Shown piece by piece: positions 29,301 through 35,128 of a stretch of 64,000 nt of DNA (position 1 is the first letter of the stretch; every line of letters starts with the position of its first letter). The notes below the pieces were generated by a model, which ran no database searches, was not told the origin of the DNA, and saw only the letters and a program-made list of their open reading frames with translations. The translations under genes and the position numbers were made by a program. Origin of the DNA: G965205725 sp965205725. Its GTDB lineage: Bacteria > Pseudomonadota > Gammaproteobacteria > Pseudomonadales > Halieaceae. The DNA lies in the NCBI GenBank assembly GCA_965205725.1, contig OZ242189.1, positions 2,852,001-2,916,000 on the forward strand, in the 5' to 3' direction.

Positions 29301-31901
29301 CGGCGTAGCGCTCGTGCCCGTGCCCAGCGCCAGGCTGCCGTTGGCGCTGTCGGGCAGGGTATCGATGCGCACCTGTTGCAGGGTATCGCCGCTGTCGGTA
29401 TCGGCAAAATTAAACTGGGCGGCCGCAAAAGTGTGGGCGATATCCTCGTTTGTGCTGACCGCCAACCCGCTGGTGGTGGGCGGGTTATTGGCGGCGCTGT
29501 TCACTGTAATGCTAAAGCTCAGTGAATCCGTGTCACTGAACTCATTCGTCGCGGTGTAGGTCAGGTTAAAGATCCCGGCTTGTGTCGGCGTACCAGACAG
29601 TGTGCGGCTGGTAGCATCAAAAGCCAGTCCAGCCGGCAGAGGAGTCAGCGTATAGGTATTGGTACTCGGCAATGAATCGGGCCCGTCCCGCGCCTCGGGC
29701 AAAGTTACAGGCGTAATGGCATCGCCCGCGGTGAAGTTCTGATTGGCGATGGTTGCCTGAAACAGCGGTCTGATAAAGATTCTGACGGTTGCCGGGGCGG
29801 ACGATGCCTGCCCGTCATTAACGGTCAACCTGAAAGTGTACGAGGCCGGGTTAGTCGATATCACGGTTGGAATGGTGAAGGTTGGTTGTGCGACTGTCGT
29901 ACTGCTTAAAGTCACCTCGGTGGGGCCGGCAGTCCGTTCCCAGAGGTAGGTCAGGGCCGAATTATCGCCGTCAGGATCGTTACTGCCCGTGCCATTCAGC
30001 GTGACTTCTGTGCCCTTGCTGACCCTCTGAAATGGACCGGCATCGGCGGTGGGCGGGGTATTGGGGGCGGTGACTTCGATGTTGAAGGCGCTAAGGGCCA
30101 CCGGCGTGGTGATGATGCCATCGGTGACGGTGATGACGATGTTCTCGTGGTCGCCCACATCGCCGCTGTTGGGCCTGCCAGTCTTGTTGGTCAAGGCCCC
30201 GGTCGCGGTATCGAAATCCGCCCAATCCGGCAGGCTGCTGATGGCGTATAGCAGCGTATCGCCAGTATCCACATCACCGCCGCCCGGCGTGAAACTATAG
30301 GTGCCGCCCTGAACCACGCTGGTGGCGGGGGTGCCGCTGATGGTGGGCGCGTCATTGACTGCGGTCACGGTCACGGTGGCCGTGGCCGTGGCACTGAAAT
30401 CATCGCCGTCGGAGACGCTGAAGGTGAAGGTCGCAGGGCCGTTGACATTGAGCGCCGGGGTATAGACCAGAGTCGGAATACCGGCAACGGGAATCACTTG
30501 GGTTGCGGTCACCGCTGTGCCGCTCAGGGTCAGGCTACCGCTGGTGCTGTCGGGCAGGCTATCGATGCGCACCGCTTGCAGGGTATCGCCGCTGTCCACA
30601 TCGTTAAAGGTGAAGTCCGCCACCGCAAAGGTATGGGTGTTGTCCTCAGCAATGGTGGCCGTCAGATTGCTGGTGGTGGGCGCGTCATTGACCGCAGTAA
30701 TGGTGACGAATGCTGTGGCTCTGCCGGGGGCAAAGAAGTCAGTGCCGTCAGAGAGGCTGTAGGTGAAGCTATCGGTGCCGTTGACATTGGTCACCGGGGT
30801 ATAGACCAGGTTCGGAATATCTGCAACGTCAATCACTTGCATAGCGGTGACCGCTGTGCCGCTCAGCGCCAGGCTGCCGTTGGCGCTGTCGGGCAGGCTA
30901 TCGATGCGTACCTGTTGCAGGCTATCGTCCGTGTCCATGTCGACGAAATTGAAATCACCCGCCGCAAAGGTATAGGCGGTGTCCTCGTTCGTGCTAACCC
31001 CCAGCCCGGTGGGGGTGGGCGGGGTATTAGGGGTGCTTGCCGCCGTCACCGCTGCCGTGGGCGCGCTGGTCAGCGGGCCTTCATCCTCGCCCCCAGCATC
31101 GGTATAGCGCACGGACACGGTGATTTGATCGCCCATTTCGTCCGCGGTCAGGGTGTAGGTTGCAGAGTTCGCGCCGCTGATGGCCGTGTCCGTGCCGCCG
31201 GAGTGCGTATTCCATTGATAGGTGAACGGCAGGACAGCAGGACCATCGGCATCGCTGATGCCGCTGGTGTTCGCCGTCAGGGTCCGCCCCACCCGGGGCG
31301 TGCCGGTGATGGTCGGAAGCCCCGTCGGCGGGCTGTTGGCCGCCGCCGCGCCGATATTGAGGGTTCGGGTCAGGGTGTCGGAGGAGTCGGAACCACTAAG
31401 ACTGTATCGCACCTGAACGAATAATCGAATCTCGCGTCCGCCACTACCGGCGGGTGCCGCAAAGGTGAGGTTCCTGAGCAAACCCTGCCATCTATCTGCG
31501 CCTGGGGGTGTCCCGGACGCAAAACCGCCAAACAATGTATCATTAGAAGTACCTATAATTCCGGCGGCGGGAAAAAACTGCACCTGAATCCCGCTCGTAT
31601 TCGGAGTACCGCTGAAGGCCAGGGTATCGCCAGCATTCAAGTCATCCGGGTTCTCGACTCTTACTCTCATGACTACAGGGTTTGCATCTGCATCGCTCAC
31701 CACCAAATCGGGAAAGACCACCACCGCATCACCCCCCGGCGTGACCGGAAGGGGCGTTGTGGTGCCGCTCAGGTCCTGAGCATTAGCCGGTTGCGCCACC
31801 CACAGCAAAGCAAGCAACGCCACCGCACAAAACCGCACCCTGGCCACGAAGCCCGCCCCCAAAAAATGAACCAGCGACGGATAGGATTTTAAGGTAGACA
31901 T
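20358..31901 (-). CDS. Giant autotransporter adhesin with Calx-beta, PKD and cadherin-like repeats
   Basis: This 3847-residue protein is predicted to be secreted and displayed by type V secretion. A signal peptide ends near residue 42 (QPANA). Ig-like and cadherin-like domains follow (TPPTPTGLGVSTNEDTAYTF and two relatives), then a PKD domain, 16 Calx-beta repeats of about 116 residues around GNVNEGDDATFTVTLSGSPG, a proline-rich linker (PPPGPAPGPSAPPPG), a SwmB-like domain, three PKD/REJ-type domains (VDEGATVTLSGSGTDPD), a helical AARQQALELNLAAFGRSVA segment, a Ser/Thr/Ala-rich low-complexity stretch and a C-terminal beta-barrel of about 300 residues ending in a terminal Phe (LSGRLHF). Calx-beta domains usually bind calcium. 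ATG 31901 has GGGGA 8 nt upstream; GTG 31904 is an alternative. A surface adhesion or biofilm role is inferred. It interrupts an otherwise conserved rpmE-priA order. Confidence 0.85.
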   Translation of the reverse strand: MSTLKSYPSLVHFLGAGFVARVRFCAVALLALLWVAQPANAQDLSGTTTPLPVTPGGDAVVVFPDLVVSDADANPVVMRVRVENPDDLNAGDTLAFSGTPNTSGIQVQFFPAAGIIGTSNDTLFGGFASGTPPGADRWQGLLRNLTFAAPAGSGGREIRLFVQVRYSLSGSDSSDTLTRTLNIGAAAANSPPTGLPTITGTPRVGRTLTANTSGISDADGPAVLPFTYQWNTHSGGTDTAISGANSATYTLTADEMGDQITVSVRYTDAGGEDEGPLTSAPTAAVTAASTPNTPPTPTGLGVSTNEDTAYTFAAGDFNFVDMDTDDSLQQVRIDSLPDSANGSLALSGTAVTAMQVIDVADIPNLVYTPVTNVNGTDSFTYSLSDGTDFFAPGRATAFVTITAVNDAPTTSNLTATIAEDNTHTFAVADFTFNDVDSGDTLQAVRIDSLPDSTSGSLTLSGTAVTATQVIPVAGIPTLVYTPALNVNGPATFTFSVSDGDDFSATATATVTVTAVNDAPTISGTPATSVVQGGTYSFTPGGGDVDTGDTLLYAISSLPDWADFDTATGALTNKTGRPNSGDVGDHENIVITVTDGIITTPVALSAFNIEVTAPNTPPTADAGPFQRVSKGTEVTLNGTGSNDPDGDNSALTYLWERTAGPTEVTLSSTTVAQPTFTIPTVISTNPASYTFRLTVNDGQASSAPATVRIFIRPLFQATIANQNFTAGDAITPVTLPEARDGPDSLPSTNTYTLTPLPAGLAFDATSRTLSGTPTQAGIFNLTYTATNEFSDTDSLSFSITVNSAANNPPTTSGLAVSTNEDIAHTFAAAQFNFADTDSGDTLQQVRIDTLPDSANGSLALGTGTSATPVNTAQVIAVAAIPNLVYTPATNVNGEATFTFSVSDGTDFSATPATATVTVNPVNDAPSGLPTITGTPRVGNTLTANTSGITDPDGLTNTTFTYQWLENGGSLSGETSPTLALTSANDVGADIEVRVSFTDDDGNDERLTSQAVSVLAAISETVSIAGPTGNVNEGDDATFTVTLSGSPGAAVVVDYATAAGTATAGSDFTTTSGTLTFAANTTDLSQTFDVPVTTDSLVEGSETFTATLSANASNPLPTGFSLGTATATATIGAAGTATVSIAGPTGNVNEGDDATFTVTLSGSPGAAVVVDYATAIGTASATDFSDTSGTLTFAANTTTLSQTFDVPVLTDSFVEGSETFTATLSANASNPLPTGFSLGTATATATIGAAGTATVSIAGPTGNVNEGDDATFTVTLSDSPGAAVVVDYATAIGTASATDFSDTSGTLTFAANTTTLSQTFTVPVTTDSLVEGSESFTATLSANASTPLPTGFSLGTATATATIGATGSATVSISGGGNVNEGDNATFTVTLSGSPGAAVMVDYATAAGTATAGSDFTATNGTLTFAANTTTLSQTFDVPVLTDSLVEGSESFTATLSANASNPLPTGFSLGTATATATIGAAGSATVSISGGGNVNEGDDATFTVTLSGSPGAAVLVDYTTAIGTASATDFSDTSGTLTFAANTTTLTQTFTVPVLTDSLVEGSESFTATLSANASNPLPTGFSLGTATATATIGATGSATVSISGGGNVNEGDNATFTVTLSGSPGAAVLVDYATAAGTATAGSDFTETTGTLTFAANTTDLSQTFTVPVLTDSLVEGEESFTATLSASSTSPLPTGFSLGTATATATIGATGSATVSISGGGNVNEGDDATFTVTLSGSPGAAVVVDYTTAAGTASATDFTETTGTLTFAANTTDLSQTFDVPVLTDSFVEGDESFTATLSANASNPLPTGFSLGTATAQATITAAGSATVSISGGGNVNEGDDATFTVTLSGSPGAAVVVDYATAAGTATAGSDFTETTGTLTFAANTTDLSQTFTVPVLTDSIVEGSESFTAVLSANASTPLPTGFSLGTATAQATITAAGSATVSISGGGNVNEGDDATFTVTLSGSPGAAVVVDYATAAGTATAGSDFTETNGTLTFAANTTDLSQTFTVPVTTDSLVEGSETFTATLSANASTPLPTGFSLGTATATATIGAAGSATVSISGGGNVNEGDDATFTVTLSGSPGAAVLVDYTTAIGTASATDFSDTSGTLTFAANTTTLTQTFTVPVLTDSLVEGSESFTATLSANASNPLPTGFSLGTATATATIGAAGSATVSISGGGNVNEGDDATFTVTLSGSPGAAVLVDYTTAIGTASATDFSDTSGTLTFAANTTTLTQTFTVPVLTDSLVEGSESFTATLSANASNPLPTGFSLGTATATATIGAAGSATVSISGGGNVNEGDDATFTVTLSGSPGAAVLVDYTTAIGTASATDFSDTSGTLTFTAGVTGTDLTQTFDVPVLTDSFVEGSESFTATLSANASNPLPTGFNLGTATATATIGAAGSATVSISGGGNVNEGDNATFTVTLSGSPGAAVVVDYATAAGTATAGSDFTATNGTLTFAAGATGTDLSQTFDVPVLTDSFVEGSESFTATLSANASNPLPTGFTLGTTSAQVAITAAGSATVSISGGGNVNEGDDATFTVTLSGSPGAAVVVDYATAAGTAIPGSDFTARSGTLTFAANTTTLSQTFTVPVTTDSLVEGSETFTATLSASSTSPLPTGFSLGTTSAQVAITAAGSATVSISGGGNVNEGDNATFTVTLSGSPGAAVMVDYATAAGTATAGSDFTARSGTLTFAAGATGDDLRQTFTVPVTTDSLVEGSETFTAVLSANASNPLPTGFTLGTTSAQVAITAAGSATVSISGGGNVNEGDDATFTVTLSGSPGAAVVVDYATAAGTATAGSDFTETTGTLTFAAGATGTALTQTFPVPVTDDSLTEGDETFTATLSANTNSPLPAGVALGTTTAQATIAASDAPVPPPGPAPGPSAPPPGVPDADEAEALGLEPASTNSAGTAITLPASEEVDVSNASPADFTVTSTLNGVTTDHDVTAIRAGSIILDVTPPIPAGADIEVSYRPALGSITSTATGEELASFMSLSVANTVPAQVAPVANAGEPQTVAEGATVTLNGSATDPDSDAADLSYAWTQTSGQQVTLSGADSPSPSFTAPTGLSADAVLVFSLTVSDGRLSASDSVNITVTNVNDAPSADAGENQSVDEGATVTLSGSGTDPDTGDSLSYTWTQTSGQDVTLSGADSPSASFTAPTELGVDAVLGFSLTVSDGRLSASASVNVTVTAVNKAPSADAGTDQSVDEGAAVTLSGSGTDPDPGDTESLSYAWIQTGGPTVSLSRANSASPSFTAPNALDTDTVLTFRLTVTDPRGASGSDSVQVTVETNVAARQQALELNLAAFGRSVAASAVDAIGERLKPASAGPQTSTVSGLSLAACLSSITNLISADTVTANSDSTADSADSTTTADSTVSTNTASAHTASANTVSASTAGLGDLGSTGNLGNSGNLGNPGDSMGGLNRASTDRQSDNPVGNACQLPDREQLARSAFVIPLGLNQNLSQNLSENHSTAEPSAQWSLWGRGDFSHFEGSPQSDFDLDGEVVSGYLGLDYRLETGALVGVALSHSSGETDYRSGETDGELETDLSSVYPYGYWSPRDGLGLWGLLGIGQGDATLSHGATTFETDLDMRLGALGLRQALHSTGEFELALKADAFIVELESEDVPGLPEVTAQARRARLLLEASRHWQVQQPEASLSTSLELGVRVDGGDAEEGEGAEVGVGLEYANGRGLSTALRAHGLLAHKESDFEAWGASLTVQLDLGVSGQGLALTLTPVWGQDSGGGAQALWESERALQDSGLAQRPTARLELNLSYGLVQSDRLTRLRPFAQLDMADGIARRLRLGMQLERPDGLELEVFAGRNASEQRAPEHLLGLSGRLHF
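23270..28850 (-). repeat. 16 tandem coding repeats of about 345-354 bp (Calx-beta array)
   Basis: Within the adhesin gene the motif GNVNEGDD/N recurs 16 times at spacings of 345, 348, 351 or 354 bp, always whole codons. The two units beginning at 24973 and 25318 look identical over their full 345 bp by eye, and the unit at 27052 is nearly the same. The first three units carry IAGPTGNVNEG, while the other 13 carry ISGGGNVNEG, so the array is a mosaic. Such DNA identity points to recent unequal recombination or gene conversion. Copy number may be collapsed in a short-read assembly. Confidence 0.85.
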
Positions 31902-31993
31902 CACGGTTTCCCCAGCCCATAACCGATCCCTGGAAATTCGGGGGGGGGGGGGCTGGTGTGCCTGATTTGACGGGTATTAGCAGGAGTATTCAT
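31901..31993 (-). CDS. Upstream leader ORF translationally coupled to the adhesin
   Basis: A 30-codon ORF starts at ATG 31993 (MNTPANTRQIRHTS), passes through the homopolymer as PPPP and stops at TGA 31903-31901, whose last base is the A of the adhesin ATG (TGATG). A purine-rich stretch with GAGAAG lies just upstream. The frame stays open further 5', so longer starts are possible (for example an ATG giving MNIPLEYDART). With one more C, or two fewer, the leader would be in frame with the adhesin, because that frame has no stop between the tract and the ATG. Whether it is translated is unknown. Confidence 0.5.
   Translation of the reverse strand: MNTPANTRQIRHTSPPPPEFPGIGYGLGKP
31940..31952. 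repeat. 13-nt G:C homopolymer upstream of the adhesin start
   Basis: The plus strand has 13 consecutive G (C on the coding strand), 39-51 nt before the adhesin ATG. It lies inside a short upstream ORF, where it encodes part of Ser and four Pro. Tracts of this kind change length by slipped-strand mispairing and are typical of phase-variable surface genes. It is the only such tract I noticed in the window. Confidence 0.85.
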
Positions 31994-32118
31994 CTTCTCG
32001 TTCTCGCCTTCTTCTCGCCTTCGTCTGATTGTGAGTTGCGCGTCAGGTACGCGGTTCGCGCTGTCTGTACGCGCGTCATATTCAAGCGGTATGTTCATCT
32101 TGCAGGTTGCCAGTTGCC

Positions 32119-32127
32119 AGTATAGCA
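32119..32127 (-). promoter_or_regulatory. Possible extended -10 promoter for the adhesin
   Basis: On the minus strand TGCTATACT matches an extended -10 element (TGnTATAAT) with one mismatch. It is about 220 nt before the adhesin ATG and about 125 nt before the leader ATG. No good -35 is visible, which extended -10 promoters tolerate. The nearby MITE at 32168-32329 lies just upstream and could supply or disturb promoter activity. Confidence 0.3.
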
Positions 32128-32167
32128 GTAACTCGCATCTTGTCGCACAGTCAGTCTTTTCCAATAT

Positions 32168-32329
32168 GAGACCTTTGCACGAAAGCCATTTCACCTGCAT
32201 GCTGCGTCGCCTAAAAGCGCCTACTGTTGGTAAAATCGTACTCAATCGGTCATTTATACCCATAAACTCCCTCATTCCGTGCGCTTTTGCCTTGCCTGAA
32301 AGTGAAACCATCTTCCGTGCAAAGGTCTC
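32168..32329 (+). mobile_element. MITE, copy 1 (162 bp, TSD AATAT)
   Basis: The element starts GAGACCTTTGCACGAAAG and ends CTTCCGTGCAAAGGTCTC, giving terminal inverted repeats with a perfect 13-14 bp core. It is flanked by a perfect 5-bp duplication AATAT (32163-32167 and 32330-32334). The interior matches copies 2 and 3 except for an extra block of about 23 bp (GCCTAAAAGCGCCTACTG and neighbours), so this copy may be closer to the ancestral form. There is no transposase inside, so it must move using an enzyme encoded elsewhere. Confidence 0.85.
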
Positions 32330-32423
32330 AATATAAAATAATGGAATGGTCCGCCCCACTCCCTAAAACGGCGTCAATGCGCCAGAATGGATATTCCATC
32401 CAATTAGACAGAGTGAGACAGGC

Positions 32424-32604
32424 CATGAAGAAGCGTACTGAAAAGCGAGTCATCAAGGTAGTCGGTATTGATTTGGGTAAGACTAGTTTTCATCTCCACG
32501 CAGTGGATGACAGAAACCATGCACAGTTGACCAAGAAGCTGGGCCGCAAGCAACTCAAAGCGACAATGGTTAAGTTACCGGTTTGTTTGGTTGGGATAGG
32601 GTAA
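32424..32604 (+). pseudogene. IS110-family transposase, N-terminal remnant
   Basis: The 59-codon ORF encodes KVVGIDLGKTSFHLHAVDD, the first catalytic Asp motif of the RuvC-like DEDD domain of IS110 transposases, followed by KKLGRKQLKA. It then ends early in unrelated sequence. A complete IS110 transposase is about 300-400 residues, so this is a 5' fragment of a dead element. It lies between the MITE and priA, marking this junction as a site of past insertions. Confidence 0.75.
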
Positions 32605-32710
32605 CGCCATCGCTTTAAGGCCCTTGAATCCCTCTTTCAAGTCTAAAGATGGGGATATCTGGCAGGATTGAGTCCACTATATTGCTACACTTGTTGCTAC
32701 ACTTGCCGCC

Positions 32711-34927
32711 ATGCCGATACTCCGTCTCGCCATTCCCGGCCCGCTGCGTTCACTATTCGATTACTTACCGCCGGATGGCTGGAATTCAGAGGACCTGGCG
32801 CAGCTCTCGCCTGGCATTCGGATTAAAGTGCCATTCGGGCACCGCAGCAGCATCGGCATTCTGGTGGAACAGGTTCAGGAGTCTGAACTGGCCAGCGACA
32901 AACTGCGCGTAGCCAGCAAGATATTAGACTCGCAACCACTCATAAACAGGCCCTTGATGCAGTTGTGCCAATGGGCCACCCATTACTACAAGCACCCCCC
33001 TGGAGAGGTTTTGAGCATCGCTTTGCCGCCCCCCTTACGCGAGGGCAAGCTCTACCAACCACCCGGCGAGGCCTGTTGGCAATTGACCAGCGCGGGCATG
33101 GGCCTGCCGCGGGGAGCACTCAAACAGGCGCGGCGGCAAGCGCAGGTTATTGCGGCACTACAAGATAACAGCCGTGTCAGCCACGCGGGCCTCAAGGCCC
33201 AGGGTATTTCGGCTACAGTGCTAAAGCAGCTCCTCGAAAAAGGCTTGATCGAATCGCTTAAGCAACCCGTCACACCCAGGCTTGCCGCCACCAAACCGGG
33301 CCTGAATCTGGCACTAAATCCGGAGCAACACGCAGCCGTTGACGCAGTCTCGGGCGACCTTGGCAAGTTCCACTGCTCGTTGCTGGAGGGCGTCACTGGC
33401 AGTGGCAAAACCGAGGTATACCTGAGACTGATCAGTGAGGTGCTGGCTCGCGGCGAGCAAGCCCTGGTTCTGGTCCCGGAAATCGGCCTGACACCGCAAA
33501 CCTTACAACGCTTTCAACGGCGCTTTGAGGCCAACATCGTTGTGCTGCACTCCGGACTGACAAACACAGCGCGACAGCGAGCCTGGGACGAAGCTCGCTG
33601 TGGCCTGGCCCACATTGTCCTGGGCACCCGCTCAGCCGCTTTTAGTTGTCTCGCAAACCCCGGCATTATTATCGTTGATGAAGAACACGACCCCTCCTTC
33701 AAGCAGCAGGACGGGTTTCGCTATTCCGCCAGGGACATCGCGGTTAAGCGTGGCCAAATAGACAAGGTTCCGGTACTGCTGGGCAGCGCAACACCCAGCC
33801 TTGAAAGTCTCTCCAACGCTGTGGCAGGAAGATACCGGCACCTGGCTTTGAAGCAACGGGCAAGCCGGGCCGAGCTACCCGGCTTTGAAGTATTGGATAT
33901 TCGCCGTCAGCGACTGCAAGGCGGCATTTCAGACACCCTGGCCGCACAAGTCCAGCTAGAGATTGAGGCACGCAATCAGGTTTTGTTGTTTCTCAATCGG
34001 CGCGGTTACGCACCGACTTTACAGTGTCACGACTGTGGCTTCATCGCCAGTTGCCGCAACTGCGATGCCCGACTCACGCTGCACAAGCGGCTCTCGCAAC
34101 TGCGCTGCCATCACTGTGGATGGGCCACGCCAGCGATGTCTCGCTGCCCGCAATGCCAGAGCGGCCAATTGGGAATTTCCGGTGTTGGTACCGAACAAGT
34201 GGAAAGCACCTTGCAAAAACTGTTTCCTGATACACCCCTTTACCGGGTAGACCGCGACTCGATGTCGCGGGTTGGGGCTATGGAGAAGATATTCATGGCC
34301 GTTAGTGCGGGTGATCCCTGCATATTGATCGGTACGCAGATGTTGAGCAAAGGCCACCATTTCCCAAACGTGACCCTGGTCGGGCTGATCGACGCAGACA
34401 CGGGCCTGTTCAGCGGGGATTTCCGCGGGCCGGAAAGAATGGGACAACTGCTGACCCAGGTTGCCGGGCGGGCCGGACGCGCCGAGAAGCCAGGGCGGGT
34501 ATTACTGCAAACCCACTATCCAGATCACCCCGCGCTGGGCACTCTGCTGGAGCAGGGCTATGGCGGCTTCGCCCGCGCATTGTGCCAGCACCGTCAAGCC
34601 GCAGGCATGCCACCCTACGGCCATTTGGTACTGGTAAGAGCGGAAGCAGGAACACCCCACCTGCCCGAGCAGTTTCTCGCCAGGCTGCGCGGAGTCTGCG
34701 AGGAGGACGCTCAATTCAACCTGCAACTCGACGTACACTGTATCGGCCCTCTGCCGGCGCCGGTTCAGCGCCTCAGGAACAGATATCGCGCCCAACTGTT
34801 ACTGGTCGCAAAAAGCCGCCGCAGTGCCCAGCGCAGCGCAGCCAGGTTGGTATTGCAGGCACAGGTACTGGATACGTCCCGACGTGTTCGCTGGTCAGTT
34901 GACGTGGACCCACAAGACATGATGTAA
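32711..34927 (+). CDS. priA: Primosomal replication protein N', helicase PriA
   Basis: PriA recognises stalled forks and restarts replication by loading the replicative helicase. The 738-residue product has an N-terminal 3'-DNA-end binding domain (residues 1-100), Walker A in GVTGSGKTEVYL, a DEEHD box (IIIVDEEHDPSFK), helicase motif III GSATPSLES and a zinc-binding block with eight cysteines (CHDCGF, CRNC, CHHCGW, CPQC). The C-terminal helicase motifs include LIGTQMLSKGHHF and QVAGRAGRAEKPG. The start context TTGCCGCC-ATG has no strong ribosome site. In Pseudomonas priA sits between rpmE and argS; here the adhesin and mobile-element debris separate it from rpmE. Confidence 0.96.
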   Translation: MPILRLAIPGPLRSLFDYLPPDGWNSEDLAQLSPGIRIKVPFGHRSSIGILVEQVQESELASDKLRVASKILDSQPLINRPLMQLCQWATHYYKHPPGEVLSIALPPPLREGKLYQPPGEACWQLTSAGMGLPRGALKQARRQAQVIAALQDNSRVSHAGLKAQGISATVLKQLLEKGLIESLKQPVTPRLAATKPGLNLALNPEQHAAVDAVSGDLGKFHCSLLEGVTGSGKTEVYLRLISEVLARGEQALVLVPEIGLTPQTLQRFQRRFEANIVVLHSGLTNTARQRAWDEARCGLAHIVLGTRSAAFSCLANPGIIIVDEEHDPSFKQQDGFRYSARDIAVKRGQIDKVPVLLGSATPSLESLSNAVAGRYRHLALKQRASRAELPGFEVLDIRRQRLQGGISDTLAAQVQLEIEARNQVLLFLNRRGYAPTLQCHDCGFIASCRNCDARLTLHKRLSQLRCHHCGWATPAMSRCPQCQSGQLGISGVGTEQVESTLQKLFPDTPLYRVDRDSMSRVGAMEKIFMAVSAGDPCILIGTQMLSKGHHFPNVTLVGLIDADTGLFSGDFRGPERMGQLLTQVAGRAGRAEKPGRVLLQTHYPDHPALGTLLEQGYGGFARALCQHRQAAGMPPYGHLVLVRAEAGTPHLPEQFLARLRGVCEEDAQFNLQLDVHCIGPLPAPVQRLRNRYRAQLLLVAKSRRSAQRSAARLVLQAQVLDTSRRVRWSVDVDPQDMM

Positions 34928-34980
34928 CCCCGCGCATGTATAGCCTTTGTCAGGCGATACAGGGATAATGTGCGGTCGCT

Positions 34981-35128
34981 ATATATGGTCGGTTTTCATA
35001 CCAATGAAGGAACATCTCTCAAAACTGCTCAGCGACTCCCTGCTCGCCCTGCGCATATATGGTCGGTTTTCATACCAATGAAGGAACATCTCTCAAAACT
35101 GCTCAGCGACTCCCTGCTCGCCCTGCGC
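34981..35128 (+). repeat. Perfect 74-bp tandem duplication across the argS start
   Basis: Bases 34981-35054 are repeated without change at 35055-35128. Each copy holds ATATATGGTCGGTTTTCAT, an ATG and the first 17 codons of argS. Because 74 is not a multiple of three, the first copy's ATG is out of frame with the true argS frame. The absence of any mismatch implies a very recent event, or an assembly artefact. Confidence 0.95.
35004..35081 (+). CDS. 25-codon upstream ORF overlapping the argS start
   Basis: The ATG in the first copy of the duplication starts the argS N-terminus (MKEHLSKLLSDSLLALR), runs into the second copy as IYGRFSYQ and stops at TGA 35079-35081. That stop overlaps the argS ATG at 35078 (ATGA), the standard geometry for translational coupling. 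Both ATGs have the same local context because they are duplicates. Whether the small peptide is made, or simply lowers or couples argS translation, is not known. Confidence 0.5.
   Translation: MKEHLSKLLSDSLLALRIYGRFSYQ

Noticed and set aside
32031..32336. A plus-strand ORF of 101 codons and a minus-strand ORF of 152 codons through MITE copy 1
   Set aside because: Most of each frame is MITE sequence that differs in frame between copies. Only the last 30 codons of the minus-strand frame (the leader with the poly-C tract) are kept as a feature.
34970..35077. An N-terminal extension of ArgS of 36 residues
   Set aside because: The extension is read through the first copy of the 74-bp duplication in the wrong frame and is not family-like; ATG 35078 gives a normal ArgS.
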